Notes: a model not told the origin generated them from the letters alone. A DNA stretch of 64,000 nucleotides from Clavibacter zhangzhiyongii (GCF_014775655.1 NZ_CP061274.1:2604001-2668000), one strand, 5' to 3'. Positions 12,304 through 21,991 are shown, numbered from the stretch's first letter. A program made the numbers and translations.

Positions 12304-12309
12304 ATACTA
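12304..12309 (-). promoter_or_regulatory. -10 element, probable leaderless start
   Basis: TAGTAT on the minus strand, 7 nt before the ATG at 12296. It decides that start over 12305. Confidence 0.5.
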
Positions 12310-12512
12310 GGTGCGGCTCGCTGGACGCCCGCGCACCATCACGGGGTGTCATGCGCCGGCGCCCGTCCACCGGCCGCGCCGCCCTCCCGCCCGTCGTCGC
12401 GCGGCCACGTCTTCCCCGTGTGGAGGAATCCGCGGGGCGTCCCGGCGGTTGCCCCAGGGAGGCGCGCTGGGACGCCGCCCCTAGGATCGACCAGCGAGAA
12501 AGGACCCGCACC

Positions 12513-12914
12513 ATGGCCTACGAGATCGAGAAGACCGACGAGGAGTGGCGCCAGGAGCTCTCCCCCGAGGAGTACGCGGTGCTGCGCCAGCAGGCCACCG
12601 AGCGCCCCTGGACCGGCGAGCTGCTGGACGAGGAGCGCACCGGCGTCTACGGCTGCAAGGCCTGCGGCGCGGAGCTGTTCACGAGCGACACCAAGTTCGA
12701 CTCCCACTGCGGATGGCCGAGCTTCTACGCGCCCAAGGAGAGCGACGCGGTCAAGCTGTACACGGACACGAGCCTCGGCATGAAGCGCGTCGAGGTCGTC
12801 TGCGCGCGATGCGGCTCGCACCTCGGCCATGTCTTCGACGACGCGCCGCAGACCCCCACCGGCGACCGGTTCTGCATGAACTCGGTCTCCATGTCGTTCC
12901 GCACCGCGGAGTGA
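12513..12914 (+). CDS. msrB: peptide methionine-R-sulfoxide reductase
   Basis: 133-aa MsrB that reduces the R epimer of methionine sulfoxide in oxidised proteins. The two zinc-binding CxxC pairs are present (YGCKACGAELF and VVCARCGSHLGHVF). The catalytic Cys is in the terminal motif RFCMNSVSMSF, and the DSHCGWPSFY motif is intact. A TAGGAT element at 12482-12487 and the ribosome-binding site AGAAAGGA precede the ATG. Its stop overlaps the GTG of the nitroreductase-like gene (GTGA), so the two are translationally coupled and may form a small redox operon. Confidence 0.96.
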   Translation: MAYEIEKTDEEWRQELSPEEYAVLRQQATERPWTGELLDEERTGVYGCKACGAELFTSDTKFDSHCGWPSFYAPKESDAVKLYTDTSLGMKRVEVVCARCGSHLGHVFDDAPQTPTGDRFCMNSVSMSFRTAE

Positions 12915-13522
12915 CCGACGTGCCGCGGCATCGGGCGGGCGGCGCCCCCGACCCGTCCGAGCCCGGCACGGCTCCCCGGGGCGGCCCGGTGCTCGCGGCG
13001 CTCCGCGGCCGGCGCTCCCGCTCCTCCGTGGGCGAGGGCGCACCGACGCACGAGGACCTCGTCCCGCTCGTCGAGGCCGCCTCGCGCCTCGCGGACCACG
13101 GCAGCCTCCGCCCGTGGCGCGTCATCGAGATCCGCGGCGCGGCCCGCGATCGGCTGGCCGCCGCGATGGACGAGGCCGCGGGCGATCCCGCATCCGGCAA
13201 GCACCGGAGGAAGACGCATCGCGCAAGCCTGCTGGTGGCCGTCGTCGCCTGCCGCGCCCCGAGCCGCAAGGTGCCGGACTGGGAGCAGGACGCCGTCGCG
13301 GCGGGCGTCGCGCACGCGCTCACGCTGCTCCTCGAGGAGCAGGGCTGGGGCGTCTTCTGGCGCACCGGCGGACTGACCCGGAGCGACGCCGTACGGCGGA
13401 TGCACGACCTCGGCCCCGGCGAGGAGCTGCTCGGCTGGCTGTACGTCGGCGACGTCGAACCCGACGGCAAGGGCCCCCGCCCGACCGTCGACGGCGAGCG
13501 GATGATCACGCTCCTCGACTGA
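12911..13522 (+). CDS. nitroreductase-family flavoprotein
   Basis: 203-aa FMN-dependent oxidoreductase. The RRSRSSV segment near residue 30, SLRPWRVIEIRG and the C-terminal half (TLLLEEQGWGVFWRTGG) fit the nitroreductase fold, in which Arg/Ser bind the FMN phosphate. The substrate is unknown. The GTG at 12911 overlaps the msrB stop. The gene's last base is the discriminator position of tRNA-Thr on the other strand, an extremely tight junction. Confidence 0.85.
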   Translation: MTDVPRHRAGGAPDPSEPGTAPRGGPVLAALRGRRSRSSVGEGAPTHEDLVPLVEAASRLADHGSLRPWRVIEIRGAARDRLAAAMDEAAGDPASGKHRRKTHRASLLVAVVACRAPSRKVPDWEQDAVAAGVAHALTLLLEEQGWGVFWRTGGLTRSDAVRRMHDLGPGEELLGWLYVGDVEPDGKGPRPTVDGERMITLLD

Positions 13523-13594
13523 GCCGGCCACGGGACTCGAACCCGTAACCGCCGCATTACAAGTGCGGTGCGCTACCAATTGCGCCAGGCCGGC
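13522..13594 (-). tRNA. tRNA-Thr (anticodon TGT)
   Basis: 73 nt. Acceptor GCCGGCC/GGCCGGC, D arm GCGC-AATTGGTA-GCGC, anticodon arm CCGCA-CTTGTAA-TGCGG with anticodon TGT, T arm ACGGG-TTCGAGT-CCCGT, discriminator T. CCA is not encoded. The 3' end shares one base with the nitroreductase stop codon. Confidence 0.96.
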
Positions 13595-13635
13595 CGACGG
13601 GCCTCGCGGACCGTCGATCCATCATACGAGCCGCG

Positions 13636-14547
13636 CTACGGGGCGGTGGTCGGCTCCTCCGACGGAGCGGGCGTGGGCGTGGCCGTCGCGTCCTGGCCGG
13701 CGGCCTGGAGCACGAAGGCGGCGAAGGCCTTGGCGTCGTCGGGCTGCCCGGTGTACTGGCGATCGCCCACCACGATGACCGGCGCGCCCACGACCTTCTC
13801 GACGTTCGAGTCCGGGATCTCGCCGTCGAGCACGCGGTCGGTCGCGGCGTTGACCCACGACTGGAAGCGCTGGTCGGAGATGCACGACGCGACGTCGGAC
13901 GACGAGGCGCCCGCCTTCCCGGCGAGCTCGGCGATGCGCTCGTCGCTGAGGCCCGTGCTCTGCTCGGCGGGCTGCTCCTGGAAGAGGGCGGAGTTGAAGG
14001 CCCAGAAGTCGTCCGGCGAGGAGTCGGCGACGCACGCGGCGGCGTTGGCCGCACGCAGCGAGTACGCCTGCGACTTGCTGGTGAGGATGGCGACGGGGTG
14101 GATCTCCACCGTGGCGGCGCCCGACTGCAGCCACCCCTCCATCTGCGCGCCGTTCGTGTCCTGGAACTCCTTGCACGCGGTGCAGAGGTAGTCGACGTAG
14201 ACGCGGATGTGCGCCACGCCCTGGGCCTCGGTCTGGGTGGGGACCGGATCCTGCTCGGGGTCGAGGGCCTGCGTGGGCGCGGCCGCGAGGTCCTTGCCGA
14301 TGAGGATGCCGTCGCTCGCCATGTTCTGGGGGCCGGGGCCGGCGGGCCGCGCGCCCTGCAGGACGACGAGGCCCACGACGACGACGACCGCGACGAGGGC
14401 GACCGCGATGCCGCCGCGGACGAGGCCGCGTGCCGCCACGTCGCGACGGCGCTGCTTCATCCTGTTGAGCCGCGCCTTCTCGCGCGCGGCCTCCCGGCGT
14501 CGTCGGTGACCGCCGTGCGGTTCGTGCGCGGGCGGCGTGCTGCTCAT
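13636..14547 (-). CDS. membrane-anchored DsbA/thioredoxin-fold protein
   Basis: 303 aa. A very basic cytoplasmic N-terminus (about 1-45), one transmembrane helix (about 46-66) and an extracytoplasmic thioredoxin-like domain (about 105-285) with the redox motif CTAC in YVDYLCTACKEF and the cis-Pro loop GAPVIVVG. A further Cys pair (AACVAD, ASCISD) is typical of actinobacterial Thioredoxin_4 proteins. It probably oxidises or isomerises disulfides in secreted proteins. The C-terminal tail is Pro/Thr/Ala-rich and disordered. The TAC between the cysteines differs from the usual PHC/PYC, so its redox potential may differ. Confidence 0.88.
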   Translation of the reverse strand: MSSTPPAHEPHGGHRRRREAAREKARLNRMKQRRRDVAARGLVRGGIAVALVAVVVVVGLVVLQGARPAGPGPQNMASDGILIGKDLAAAPTQALDPEQDPVPTQTEAQGVAHIRVYVDYLCTACKEFQDTNGAQMEGWLQSGAATVEIHPVAILTSKSQAYSLRAANAAACVADSSPDDFWAFNSALFQEQPAEQSTGLSDERIAELAGKAGASSSDVASCISDQRFQSWVNAATDRVLDGEIPDSNVEKVVGAPVIVVGDRQYTGQPDDAKAFAAFVLQAAGQDATATPTPAPSEEPTTAP

Positions 14548-14862
14548 GGATCCTCGCTCCGGGGATGGGGGAGTCGGGCGCGGGCGGGCTCCCGGACGAC
14601 CTCAGGACTCTAGGCGGCCAGTCTGGGAAAGCGCCAACGCGGCGGGCGCGGGTACGGCGCCCCCTCGACGATACAGGCCCGGGGCGCTGCTTCCCCAGGT
14701 GGGGAATGGCCGCCGATCCGCACCACGGCGGGCTTCCCGACCACGGGGCCCCGTGCAATACTCATCGGGTGGTCATCGTCGCCCACAGCGATGAGCCATG
14801 AGCATCACATCCATCACCACGGATCGTCGGGCACGTACCTGCCCGTGAAGGAGAACACCGAA
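14548..14862. other. intergenic region, divergent promoters
   Basis: 315 bp between the divergent DsbA-like and ABC ATPase genes. An ATG at 14797 or 14791 in frame with the ATPase would add a His-rich leader (MSHEHHIHHH), which I consider untranslated. I see no repeat, RNA gene or clear operator. Confidence 0.4.
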
Positions 14863-15963
14863 ATGGCATCTGTAACTTTCGACAAGGCCACGCGCCTCTA
14901 CCCGGGCTCGACGCGCCCCGCGGTCGACCAGATCGACCTCGAGGTCGCCGACGGCGAGTTCCTCGTCCTCGTCGGCCCGTCCGGCTGCGGCAAGTCGACC
15001 ACCCTCCGCATGCTCGCGGGCCTCGAGGAGGTCAACGACGGCAACATCTTCATCGGCGACCGCAACGTCACGGACGTGCCGCCGAAGGACCGCGACATCG
15101 CGATGGTGTTCCAGAACTACGCGCTGTACCCCCACATGACGGTCGCCGAGAACATGGGCTTCGCGCTCAAGATCGCGGGCGTCGGCAAGGACGAGCGCGC
15201 CACCCGCGTCCTCGAGGCGGCCAAGCTCCTCGACCTCGAGCCCTACCTGAGCCGCAAGCCGAAGGCGCTCTCCGGCGGCCAGCGCCAGCGCGTGGCCATG
15301 GGCCGCGCCATCGTGCGCCAGCCGCAGGTGTTCCTCATGGACGAGCCGCTGTCGAACCTCGACGCCAAGCTGCGCGTCCAGACGCGCACGCAGATCGCGT
15401 CGCTCCAGCGCCGCCTCGGCGTCACCACCGTCTACGTCACGCACGACCAGACCGAGGCCCTCACCATGGGCGACCGCATCGCGGTCCTCAAGGACGGCGT
15501 CCTCCAGCAGGTCGGCACCCCTCGCGACCTGTACGAGAAGCCGCAGAACGTCTTCGTCGCCGGCTTCATCGGCTCCCCCGCGATGAACCTGTTCACCGCG
15601 AACGTCGTCGACGGCGGCGTGCAGTTCGGCTCCGCGGTCGTGCCGGTCGAGCGCGACGTGCTCACGCACGCCACGGGCGGCTCGGTCACCATCGGCGTGC
15701 GTCCCGAGGACGTCGTCGTCAGCACCACGCAGGGCCAGGGCCTCTCGGTCACGGTCGACCTCGTCGAGGAGCTCGGCGCGGACGGCTACCTCTACGGCCA
15801 CACCGACATCGAGGGCAAGCGCACCGACCTCGTCGCGCGCGTCGACGGCCGCCTGCACCCGAACGCCGGCGACACCGTCTTCATCACGCCGCAGCCGGGT
15901 CACCTCCACGCCTTCGACGCCGAGAGCGGCCTCCGCCTCAACGCGCCGGTCGCCGCGGGCTGA
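14863..15963 (+). CDS. sugar ABC transporter ATPase (UgpC/MsiK type)
   Basis: 366-aa ATPase of carbohydrate importers. Walker [10 protein letters not shown], signature LSGGQRQRVAMGRA, Walker B VFLMDEPLSNLD and the switch His in VTHDQTEAL are all intact. The C-terminal TOBE/regulatory domain (about 240-366) is of MalK type. No permease or binding protein is adjacent, so it likely serves several sugar importers encoded elsewhere, as MsiK does in other actinobacteria (inference). The start is ATG 14863 with AAGGAGA 13 nt upstream, giving the family-typical MASVTFDKATRLYPG. Confidence 0.95.
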   Translation: MASVTFDKATRLYPGSTRPAVDQIDLEVADGEFLVLVGPSGCGKSTTLRMLAGLEEVNDGNIFIGDRNVTDVPPKDRDIAMVFQNYALYPHMTVAENMGFALKIAGVGKDERATRVLEAAKLLDLEPYLSRKPKALSGGQRQRVAMGRAIVRQPQVFLMDEPLSNLDAKLRVQTRTQIASLQRRLGVTTVYVTHDQTEALTMGDRIAVLKDGVLQQVGTPRDLYEKPQNVFVAGFIGSPAMNLFTANVVDGGVQFGSAVVPVERDVLTHATGGSVTIGVRPEDVVVSTTQGQGLSVTVDLVEELGADGYLYGHTDIEGKRTDLVARVDGRLHPNAGDTVFITPQPGHLHAFDAESGLRLNAPVAAG

Positions 15964-15985
15964 TCCAGCGCACCACCGCACGTCC

Positions 15986-16038
15986 GCTGCCGCGGTCCCT
16001 CGCTCGTCTCGAGCGCGGGGGCCGCGGCAGCTCCTTTT
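15986..16038 (+). terminator. intrinsic terminator of the ABC ATPase gene
   Basis: GCTGCCGCGG pairs with CCGCGGCAGC, followed by CTCC and TTTT. It is the only clear U-tailed terminator in this part of the window. Confidence 0.82.
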
Positions 16039-16049
16039 CCCCGTTCGGG

Positions 16050-16055
16050 TAAGGT
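16050..16055 (+). promoter_or_regulatory. -10 element, probable leaderless start
   Basis: TAAGGT lies 6 nt before the ATG at 16062. Confidence 0.55.
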
Positions 16056-16061
16056 CGCACC

Positions 16062-17366
16062 ATGGCCGGATCCCTGAACATCACCTCGGCGACGGTCGAT
16101 CCCGCGCTCCTCGACCTGCCCTGGCAGCTGCCGCTCGACGAGTGGCCCTCCTCCGCGATCGCGACGCTGCCGAAGGGCATCTCCCGGCACCTCGTGCGCT
16201 TCGCCAACCTGTCCGGATACGTCATCGCCATCAAGGAGACGACGGACGAGATGGCGCGCGGCGAGTACGACATGCTGCGGACGCTGCAGCGGCTCGAGAT
16301 CCCGTGCGTGGAGCCCGTCGCCGTGATCACGAACCGCACGGACGAGGACGGCGACCCGCTGAAGTCGGTCCTCGTCACGCGGCACCTCAAGTTCTCGCTC
16401 CCCTACCGCGCGCTCTTCTCGCAGCAGCTGCGGCCCGACACCGCCACGCGGCTCGTCGACGCCCTCGCCGTCCTCCTGGTGCGGCTGCACATGATCGGCT
16501 TCTTCTGGGGCGACGTGTCGCTCTCGAACACCCTCTTCCGCCGCGACGCCGGCGCCTTCGCCGCGTACCTGGTGGACGCCGAGACCGGGAAGCTCTTCAA
16601 CGGCGGCCTCTCCAACGGGCAGCGCGAGAACGACCTCGAGATCGCCCGCGTCAACATCGCCGGCGAGCTCATGGACCTCGAGGCCGGCGGCCGGATCGAG
16701 GAGGGGCTCGACCCGCTCGAGACGAGCACGCGCATCGTCGCCCAGTACCGCACGCTCTGGAAGGAGCTCACCGGTCGCGAGGAGTTCCCCACGTCGGAGC
16801 GCTGGCGCATCAACGAGCGCGTCGACCGGCTCAACGACCTCGGGTTCGACATCGAGGAGCTCGCGATCCGCACGACCGCGGAGGGCTCGCAGGTGCGGAT
16901 CCAGCCCAAGGTCGTCGACGCCGGGCACCACCAGCGCCGCCTCCTGCGCCTCACGGGCGTGGACGCGCAGGAGAACCAGGCCCGCCGTCTCCTCAACGAC
17001 CTCGACTCGTACACGGCGACGTTCGACAAGCAGGACCTCGACGAGGAGATGGTCGCGCACGAGTGGCTCGCGCGCGTCTTCGAGCCCGTCGTGCGCGCGA
17101 TCCCCCGCGACCTGCGCGGCAAGCTGGAGCCCGCCGAGGTGTTCCACCAGCTGCTCGAGCACCGCTGGTACATGTCGCAGAAGCTGAGCCGGGACATCCC
17201 GCTCGCCGAGGCCGTCACCGCGTACGTGCAGGACATCCTCCGTCACCGCCGCGACGAGGCGACCGTGATCGACCCGCCGACCGAGTCGATCGGCGTGATC
17301 GAGGACGAGTCGGACGTGCCCATCACCGAGGCCGAGGCCGCGGAGGACTGGCGCACGAAGGTCTGA
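16062..17366 (+). CDS. DUF4032 protein with kinase-like fold
   Basis: 434-aa actinobacterial protein. Its first half resembles lipopolysaccharide-kinase/aminoglycoside-kinase-like folds: VIAIKE (possible ATP Lys), a catalytic-loop-like GDVSLSNTLF near residue 150 and a metal-loop-like LVDAETG near 170. The second half is DUF4032-specific and helical. A phosphotransferase activity is plausible but unproven; the catalytic loop has GDxSxxN rather than the HxDxxxxN of most relatives. It is a single-gene unit between two terminators. A leaderless start is suggested by TAAGGT 6 nt before the ATG. Confidence 0.85.
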   Translation: MAGSLNITSATVDPALLDLPWQLPLDEWPSSAIATLPKGISRHLVRFANLSGYVIAIKETTDEMARGEYDMLRTLQRLEIPCVEPVAVITNRTDEDGDPLKSVLVTRHLKFSLPYRALFSQQLRPDTATRLVDALAVLLVRLHMIGFFWGDVSLSNTLFRRDAGAFAAYLVDAETGKLFNGGLSNGQRENDLEIARVNIAGELMDLEAGGRIEEGLDPLETSTRIVAQYRTLWKELTGREEFPTSERWRINERVDRLNDLGFDIEELAIRTTAEGSQVRIQPKVVDAGHHQRRLLRLTGVDAQENQARRLLNDLDSYTATFDKQDLDEEMVAHEWLARVFEPVVRAIPRDLRGKLEPAEVFHQLLEHRWYMSQKLSRDIPLAEAVTAYVQDILRHRRDEATVIDPPTESIGVIEDESDVPITEAEAAEDWRTKV

Positions 17367-17387
17367 GCACGGGGCGCGTTCCCCGAG

Positions 17388-17429
17388 ACGACGACGAGCC
17401 GGGACCCGAGGGTCCCGGCTCGTCGTCGT
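17388..17429. terminator. bidirectional hairpin between DUF4032 gene and rlmB
   Basis: ACGACGACGAGCCGGGACCC, loop GAG, then the exact complement ending TCGTCGTCGT, between convergent stops. Confidence 0.8.
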
Positions 17430-17436
17430 GCGGGCG

Positions 17437-18501
17437 CTACTTGCGGCGGGCCGCCGCGCGCAGCTTGCCGATCTCGTAGAGCGTGACGCTCGCCGCGATG
17501 CCGGCGTTGAGCGACTCGGTCGAGGCGCCGATCGGGATGGAGACGATCGTGTCGCAGGTCTCGGTGACGAGGCGCGACAGGCCCTTGCCCTCGGATCCGA
17601 CGACGACCACGATCGGCCGGTCGGCGAGCGTGAACTCGTGCAGCGACATGTCGCCGCCGCCGTCGAGGCCGACCACGAAGACGCCGCGCTGCTTGAGCGC
17701 CTTGAGCGTCTGCGTGAGGTTCGACGCCATGGCGACGGGCGTGCGCGCCGCGGCACCGGCCGACGTCTTCCACGCGCTGGCGGTGAGGCCGACCGAGCGT
17801 CGCTGCGGCACGATCACGCCGTGCCCGCCGAACGCGGCGACCGAGCGGATGATGGCGCCGAGGTTCCGCGGGTCGGTGATGCCGTCGAGCGCGACCATCA
17901 GCGGCACCTGGCCGCGGGAGATGGTCTTGTCGAGCAGCTCGATCGCGTCCGCGTACTCGTACGGCGGCACCTTGAGCGCGAGGCCCTGGTGGACGGCGTC
18001 GTGGCCGGCGATGCGGTCGAGCTCGGGGCGCATGACCTCGAGGACGGGGATCCCGCGCCCGGTGGCGAGCGACAGCACCTCCTTGACGCGGTCGTCGTAC
18101 TCGATGCGCGAGGCGATGTAGAGCGCGGTCGCGGGGATCTTCGCGCGGAGCGCCTCGACCACCGAGTTGCGTCCGGTGACGACCTCGGACTCGTCCTGCT
18201 GCTTGGCGCGGCGGGCGCGCGGGGCGTCCGCTCCGGCGGGGCGGTCGGTCGCGCGGGCGCGCGGCGGGGCGGAGCGCTCGGGGCGCTCGTCGCGGTCGCG
18301 GCCGCGGCTGGCGCCCGCGGACGCCGCCTCGTAGCGGTCCTTCGCGGCCTTGCGCTTGCCGGCGGGGTGGTACGGGCGGTCCTCGGCCTTCGGCGTGGGC
18401 TTCTTGCCCTCGAGGGCCTGCCGGCCCTGCCCGCCGGAGCCCTTGAGCGGGCCCTTCTTGGTCTTGCGTACCGCGCCTGATCGGCTGGGCTTATTCGCCA
18501 T
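17437..18501 (-). CDS. rlmB: 23S rRNA (guanosine-2'-O-) methyltransferase RlmB/TrmH family
   Basis: 354-aa SPOUT methyltransferase. A long basic disordered N-terminus (about 1-100) precedes the L30e-like substrate-binding domain (from about 105, [16 protein letters not shown]). The trefoil-knot catalytic domain has motif 1 [20 protein letters not shown], motif 2 [14 protein letters not shown] and motif 3 [18 protein letters not shown]. It should methylate G2251 of 23S rRNA. It starts inside the 3' end of cysS (overlap 11 nt) and is co-transcribed with it, a gene pair conserved in actinobacteria including M. tuberculosis. Confidence 0.95.
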   Translation of the reverse strand: MANKPSRSGAVRKTKKGPLKGSGGQGRQALEGKKPTPKAEDRPYHPAGKRKAAKDRYEAASAGASRGRDRDERPERSAPPRARATDRPAGADAPRARRAKQQDESEVVTGRNSVVEALRAKIPATALYIASRIEYDDRVKEVLSLATGRGIPVLEVMRPELDRIAGHDAVHQGLALKVPPYEYADAIELLDKTISRGQVPLMVALDGITDPRNLGAIIRSVAAFGGHGVIVPQRRSVGLTASAWKTSAGAAARTPVAMASNLTQTLKALKQRGVFVVGLDGGGDMSLHEFTLADRPIVVVVGSEGKGLSRLVTETCDTIVSIPIGASTESLNAGIAASVTLYEIGKLRAAARRK

Positions 18502-19945
18502 CGATGCTCCAATGCGACCCGCCGGGCGAGTCCTCTATCGTGATGCCGGCCTCGGCCAGCTCCTGTCTGATGCGGTCGGCGAGGGCGAAGTCCCTGGCCT
18601 CCCGCGCGGTCTGTCGCTCGGCGATCCGCTGCTCGACCAGCGCCTGCAGCGCACGGCGCGCGGGCTGGTCGGACGCGGTGCGCCACTCGTCGGCGAGCGG
18701 GTCGATGCCGAGCACGGCCACCATGGCGGAGACGTCCGCGCGCTGCGAGGCGGCCTCCTGCAGGTCGCCGGCGTCGAGGGCGGCGTTGCCGGCGCGGACG
18801 GCGTCGTGCAGCACGGCGAGCGCCTGCGGGACGCTCAGGTCGTCGTCCATCGCCTCAGCGAAGGCCTCGGGCACGGGGGCTGGAGCGCCGTCCGCCGCGG
18901 CCGCGGCGGCCTGGAAGCGCGTGCCCGCGAGGCGGCGGGCGCTGCGGTCGAGGAAGGTCTCGATGCGGTCGAGGGCGGCCTCGGCCTCGGCGAGCGCGCC
19001 GTCGTGGAACTCGAGGGTGGAGCGGTAGTGCGCGGATCCGAGGAAGTAGCGCACCACGACGGGGCGCGCGGAGGCGAGCAGGTCGGCCGCGAACAGCGAG
19101 TTGCCGAGCGACTTGCTCATCTTCTGGCCGGCCACGGCGACGAGCCCGTTGTGCAGCCAGTAGCGGGCGAACGGATCCCCCGCGGCCCGCGACTGCGCGA
19201 GCTCGTTCTCGTGGTGCGGGAAGCGCAGGTCGAGGCCGCCGCCGTGGATGTCGAACTCGGCGCCGAGGTAGCGCGTGGACATGGCGGAGCACTCGATGTG
19301 CCAGCCGGGACGGCCGGCGCCCCACGGCGACGGCCACGACGCGCTCGCGGGCTCGCCGGGCTTGGCGCCCTTCCAGAGGGCGAAGTCGCGGACGTCGCGC
19401 TTGGCCCGCGGATCCGCGTCAGCGGCGGCCTCCATGTCGGCGGCGCGCTGGCGCGTGAGCTCGCCGTACTCGGGCCAGGACGCGGTGTCGAAGTAGACGT
19501 CGCCGGATGCGTCGTCGGCCGGGTACGCGTGGCCGCGCTCGACGAGGCGCTGGATGATGGCCTGCATCTCGCCGATGCTCGCGGTGGCGCGGGGCTCGTA
19601 GCTGGGCGGGAGGATGCCCAGGGCGGCGTAGGCGCGGGAGAACTCGAGCTCGACGCGGTACGCGAGCGCCCACCACTCCTCGGTGCCGCCGGCCTCCTGG
19701 CCGCGCCGGGCGTTGTCGATGACCTTGTCGTCGATGTCGGTGACGTTGCGCACGAGGGTCACGTCGAGGCCGCGGTGAGTGAGCCATCGGCGGAGCTGGT
19801 CGTACGCGAGGGCGCTGCGGAGGTGGCCGATGTGCGGCGCCGACTGGACCGTCGGACCGCAGACGTAGATGCCGACCCTGCCGTCGACGAGGGGCACGAA
19901 GTCCCGGAGGGACTGCGTCCGGGAGTCATGGAGGCGCAGGGTCAC
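18491..19945 (-). CDS. cysS: cysteinyl-tRNA synthetase
   Basis: 484-aa class I synthetase. The HIGH motif is in [12 protein letters not shown] (about residues 30-41), with the zinc-binding Cys of VCGPT, and KMSKS at about residue 275. The zinc-ligand region WHIECSAMS is present. The GTG start at 19945 lies 6 nt downstream of TAGGAT, indicating a leaderless mRNA. rlmB follows with overlap. In actinobacteria a paralogue, MshC, makes mycothiol; this one has the length and C-terminal tRNA-binding domain of true CysS and the rlmB/ispDF/carD neighbourhood. Confidence 0.96.
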   Translation of the reverse strand: MTLRLHDSRTQSLRDFVPLVDGRVGIYVCGPTVQSAPHIGHLRSALAYDQLRRWLTHRGLDVTLVRNVTDIDDKVIDNARRGQEAGGTEEWWALAYRVELEFSRAYAALGILPPSYEPRATASIGEMQAIIQRLVERGHAYPADDASGDVYFDTASWPEYGELTRQRAADMEAAADADPRAKRDVRDFALWKGAKPGEPASASWPSPWGAGRPGWHIECSAMSTRYLGAEFDIHGGGLDLRFPHHENELAQSRAAGDPFARYWLHNGLVAVAGQKMSKSLGNSLFAADLLASARPVVVRYFLGSAHYRSTLEFHDGALAEAEAALDRIETFLDRSARRLAGTRFQAAAAAADGAPAPVPEAFAEAMDDDLSVPQALAVLHDAVRAGNAALDAGDLQEAASQRADVSAMVAVLGIDPLADEWRTASDQPARRALQALVEQRIAERQTAREARDFALADRIRQELAEAGITIEDSPGGSHWSIDGE

Positions 19946-19951
19946 AGAGAG

Positions 19952-19957
19952 ATCCTA
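19952..19957 (-). promoter_or_regulatory. -10 element, probable leaderless start
   Basis: TAGGAT on the minus strand, 6 nt before the GTG of cysS. Confidence 0.55.
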
Positions 19958-20028
19958 GTCAGCGCGCCTCCGCGCCCCCGCCGGATGACGGGCGGCGCGG
20001 CCGGCCCGGCGGCCGCGGGACGACGCGG

Positions 20029-21261
20029 TCAGAGGCGCTCGACGAGGGCCGTGGCGACCGCGGCGACGCCGTCGCCGCGTCCCGTGAAGCCGAGGCCGTC
20101 GGTCGTGGTGCCGGCGAGCGAGACGGGCGCGCCGACCGCGGCCGCGAGGATCCGCTCGGCCTCGGCCCGACGCGGCGACAGCTTCGGGCGCACGGCCATG
20201 ACCTGCACGGCGACGTTGACGATCGAGTACCCCGCCTCCCGGACGAGCTCCGCGGTGCGCCGGAGGAAGACCTCGCCGTGCGCGCCGTCGAGCTCGGGGT
20301 CCGCGGTGCCGAAGATCCCGCCGATGTCGCCGAGGCCGGCGGCGGACAGGAGCGCGTCGCACATGGCGTGGCTCACCGCGTCGCCGTCGCTGTGCCCGGC
20401 GAGGCCCGGCTCGCCCGGCCAGTGCAGGCCCGCGAGCCAGAGCGGCTGGCCCGCGTCGACCGCGTGGACGTCCGTGCCGATGCCCGAGCGGAGGCGCGAG
20501 GCGGCCGATCCGCTCCCCGCGTCGCGTGCGACGAGCTCCTCCGCGCGCCGCAGGTCCCACGCGGTGGTGACCTTGAAGGCGAGCGCGTCGCCCGGGATCA
20601 CGCGGACCTCGCCGCCCGCGGCCTGGAAGAGCGCCGCGTCGTCGGTGTGCTCCGCGGCGGCCTCGGCGTAGGCGGCCTCGAGCGCCCGGCGCGGGAAGCC
20701 CTGCGGGGTCTGGACGCCCACGAGGTCGCTCCGGTCGACCGTGCCGAGGCACTCCCCCGACGCGTCGACGCGCTTGACGGTGTCGGTGACGGGCAGGCCC
20801 GGCACGATGCCCGCGCCCCGGTCGCGGACGGCCTGCGCGACGGCGGCGAAGAGCGCGGAGGGGGTGAGGGCGCGGGCGGCGTCGTGCACGAGGACGACGT
20901 CGACGGACGCGGCGAGCGCCGCGAGCCCCGCGGCGACGGATCCCTGCCGGGTCGCGCCCCCGACGACGACCGCGAACGACGCGCGGGCCGCCCCGGCCAC
21001 CGCCTCGACCACGGCGGTCGTCTCGTCGAGGTGCGTGGCCGGAGCGACCACGACGACGTGCGCCTCCTCCGGGAGCCCGAGGATCGCGCGGAGCGAGCGG
21101 CCGAGCAACGTGGCGCCGCCGACCTCGACGAGCGCCTTGGGGATCCCCGCGCCGAGGCGGGTGCCGCTGCCGGCCGCGACGACGACGACGCCGAGACGGG
21201 GTCCGTCCGGGTGCCCGTCGCCGGTCGTGCGGGCGGAGGGGGCGGCGGCGTCCTGGCTCAT
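20029..21261 (-). CDS. ispDF: bifunctional IspD-IspF (MEP cytidylyltransferase / MECDP synthase)
   Basis: 410-aa fusion catalysing two non-consecutive MEP-pathway steps of isoprenoid synthesis. IspD (about residues 20-250) has the nucleotide loop [21 protein letters not shown] (first 20 residues only are conserved signature), [10 protein letters not shown] and GVQTPQGF. IspF (about 255-410) has the metal site [31 protein letters not shown] and the CDP-binding TTTDGLGF. Fusion is also known in some alpha- and epsilon-proteobacteria and actinobacteria; M. tuberculosis keeps them separate. A leaderless start is suggested by TAGCCT 6 nt before the ATG. It lies between carD and cysS. Confidence 0.96.
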   Translation of the reverse strand: MSQDAAAPSARTTGDGHPDGPRLGVVVVAAGSGTRLGAGIPKALVEVGGATLLGRSLRAILGLPEEAHVVVVAPATHLDETTAVVEAVAGAARASFAVVVGGATRQGSVAAGLAALAASVDVVLVHDAARALTPSALFAAVAQAVRDRGAGIVPGLPVTDTVKRVDASGECLGTVDRSDLVGVQTPQGFPRRALEAAYAEAAAEHTDDAALFQAAGGEVRVIPGDALAFKVTTAWDLRRAEELVARDAGSGSAASRLRSGIGTDVHAVDAGQPLWLAGLHWPGEPGLAGHSDGDAVSHAMCDALLSAAGLGDIGGIFGTADPELDGAHGEVFLRRTAELVREAGYSIVNVAVQVMAVRPKLSPRRAEAERILAAAVGAPVSLAGTTTDGLGFTGRGDGVAAVATALVERL

Positions 21262-21267
21262 GCGGTC

Positions 21268-21273
21268 AGGCTA
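21268..21273 (-). promoter_or_regulatory. -10 element, probable leaderless start
   Basis: TAGCCT on the minus strand, 6 nt before the ATG of ispDF. Confidence 0.55.
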
Positions 21274-21325
21274 CCGGCGGGCGGCGGCGCGACCGCCGGC
21301 GGGGCGGGCGCGCGCAGCCCCGGGG

Positions 21326-21808
21326 TCAGGAGGCGAGGACTTCGTCGAGCAGCGTCGACGCGTGCTCCTCGTCGGTCTTCTCGGCCAGGGCCAGCTCGCC
21401 CACCAGGATGCCGCGCGCCTTCTGCAGCATGCTCTTCTCGCCCGCGGACAGGCCGCGGTCCTGGTTGCGGCGCCACAGGTCGCGGACGACCTCGGCCACC
21501 TTGAGCACGTCGCCGGATGCGAGCTTCTCGACGTTCGCCTTGTACCGCCTCGACCAGTTGGTGGGCTCCTCGGTGAACTCGGCGCGCAGCACCGCGAACA
21601 CCCGCTCCACGCCCTCGCGGCCGATGACGTCGCGCACGCCGACCATGTCGACGTTCTCCGCGGGGACCTCGATCCGCAGCCCGCCCTGGTTCACGTCGAG
21701 CTTGAGGTACAGCTTCTCCTCGCCGCGGATGACGCGCTTCTTGACCTCGATGATGGTCGCCGCCCCGTGATGCGGGTACACGACGGTCTCGCCGACCTCG
21801 AAGATCAT
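21326..21808 (-). CDS. carD: CarD-family RNA polymerase-binding regulator
   Basis: 160-aa transcription factor. The N-terminal RNA-polymerase beta-binding (RID) domain has [17 protein letters not shown] and KLYLKLDV. The C-terminal helical DNA-binding domain has the Trp-containing [17 protein letters not shown], whose Trp wedges into the upstream edge of the bubble to stabilise open complexes at rRNA and other promoters. The length and motifs match mycobacterial CarD. The ATG at 21808 is preceded by GGGGAA. The carD-ispDF-cysS-rlmB order is conserved in actinobacteria. Confidence 0.95.
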   Translation of the reverse strand: MIFEVGETVVYPHHGAATIIEVKKRVIRGEEKLYLKLDVNQGGLRIEVPAENVDMVGVRDVIGREGVERVFAVLRAEFTEEPTNWSRRYKANVEKLASGDVLKVAEVVRDLWRRNQDRGLSAGEKSMLQKARGILVGELALAEKTDEEHASTLLDEVLAS

Positions 21809-21991
21809 GGGTTCCCCGTTCTGTGGACTGCCGCCCAGGGTACCAGCCGGGTCGGCCGAGCCCGCGGGGACCCGTGCCGCCGCGGGCGGTCGCCGGGCAC
21901 CGCATCCCGTAGGCTGGGCGGGTCAGCTGATCCACGCGCGGACGCCCCCGGACGCCCCGGCGCCGGCCCCGTGCAACAACCGGAGGGTCCC

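Noticed and set aside
14791-14862. His-rich N-terminal extension of the sugar ATPase (MSHEHHIHHH)
   Set aside because: The canonical start at 14863 has a good ribosome-binding site, and UgpC/MsiK proteins begin there. The extension is a chance open frame.
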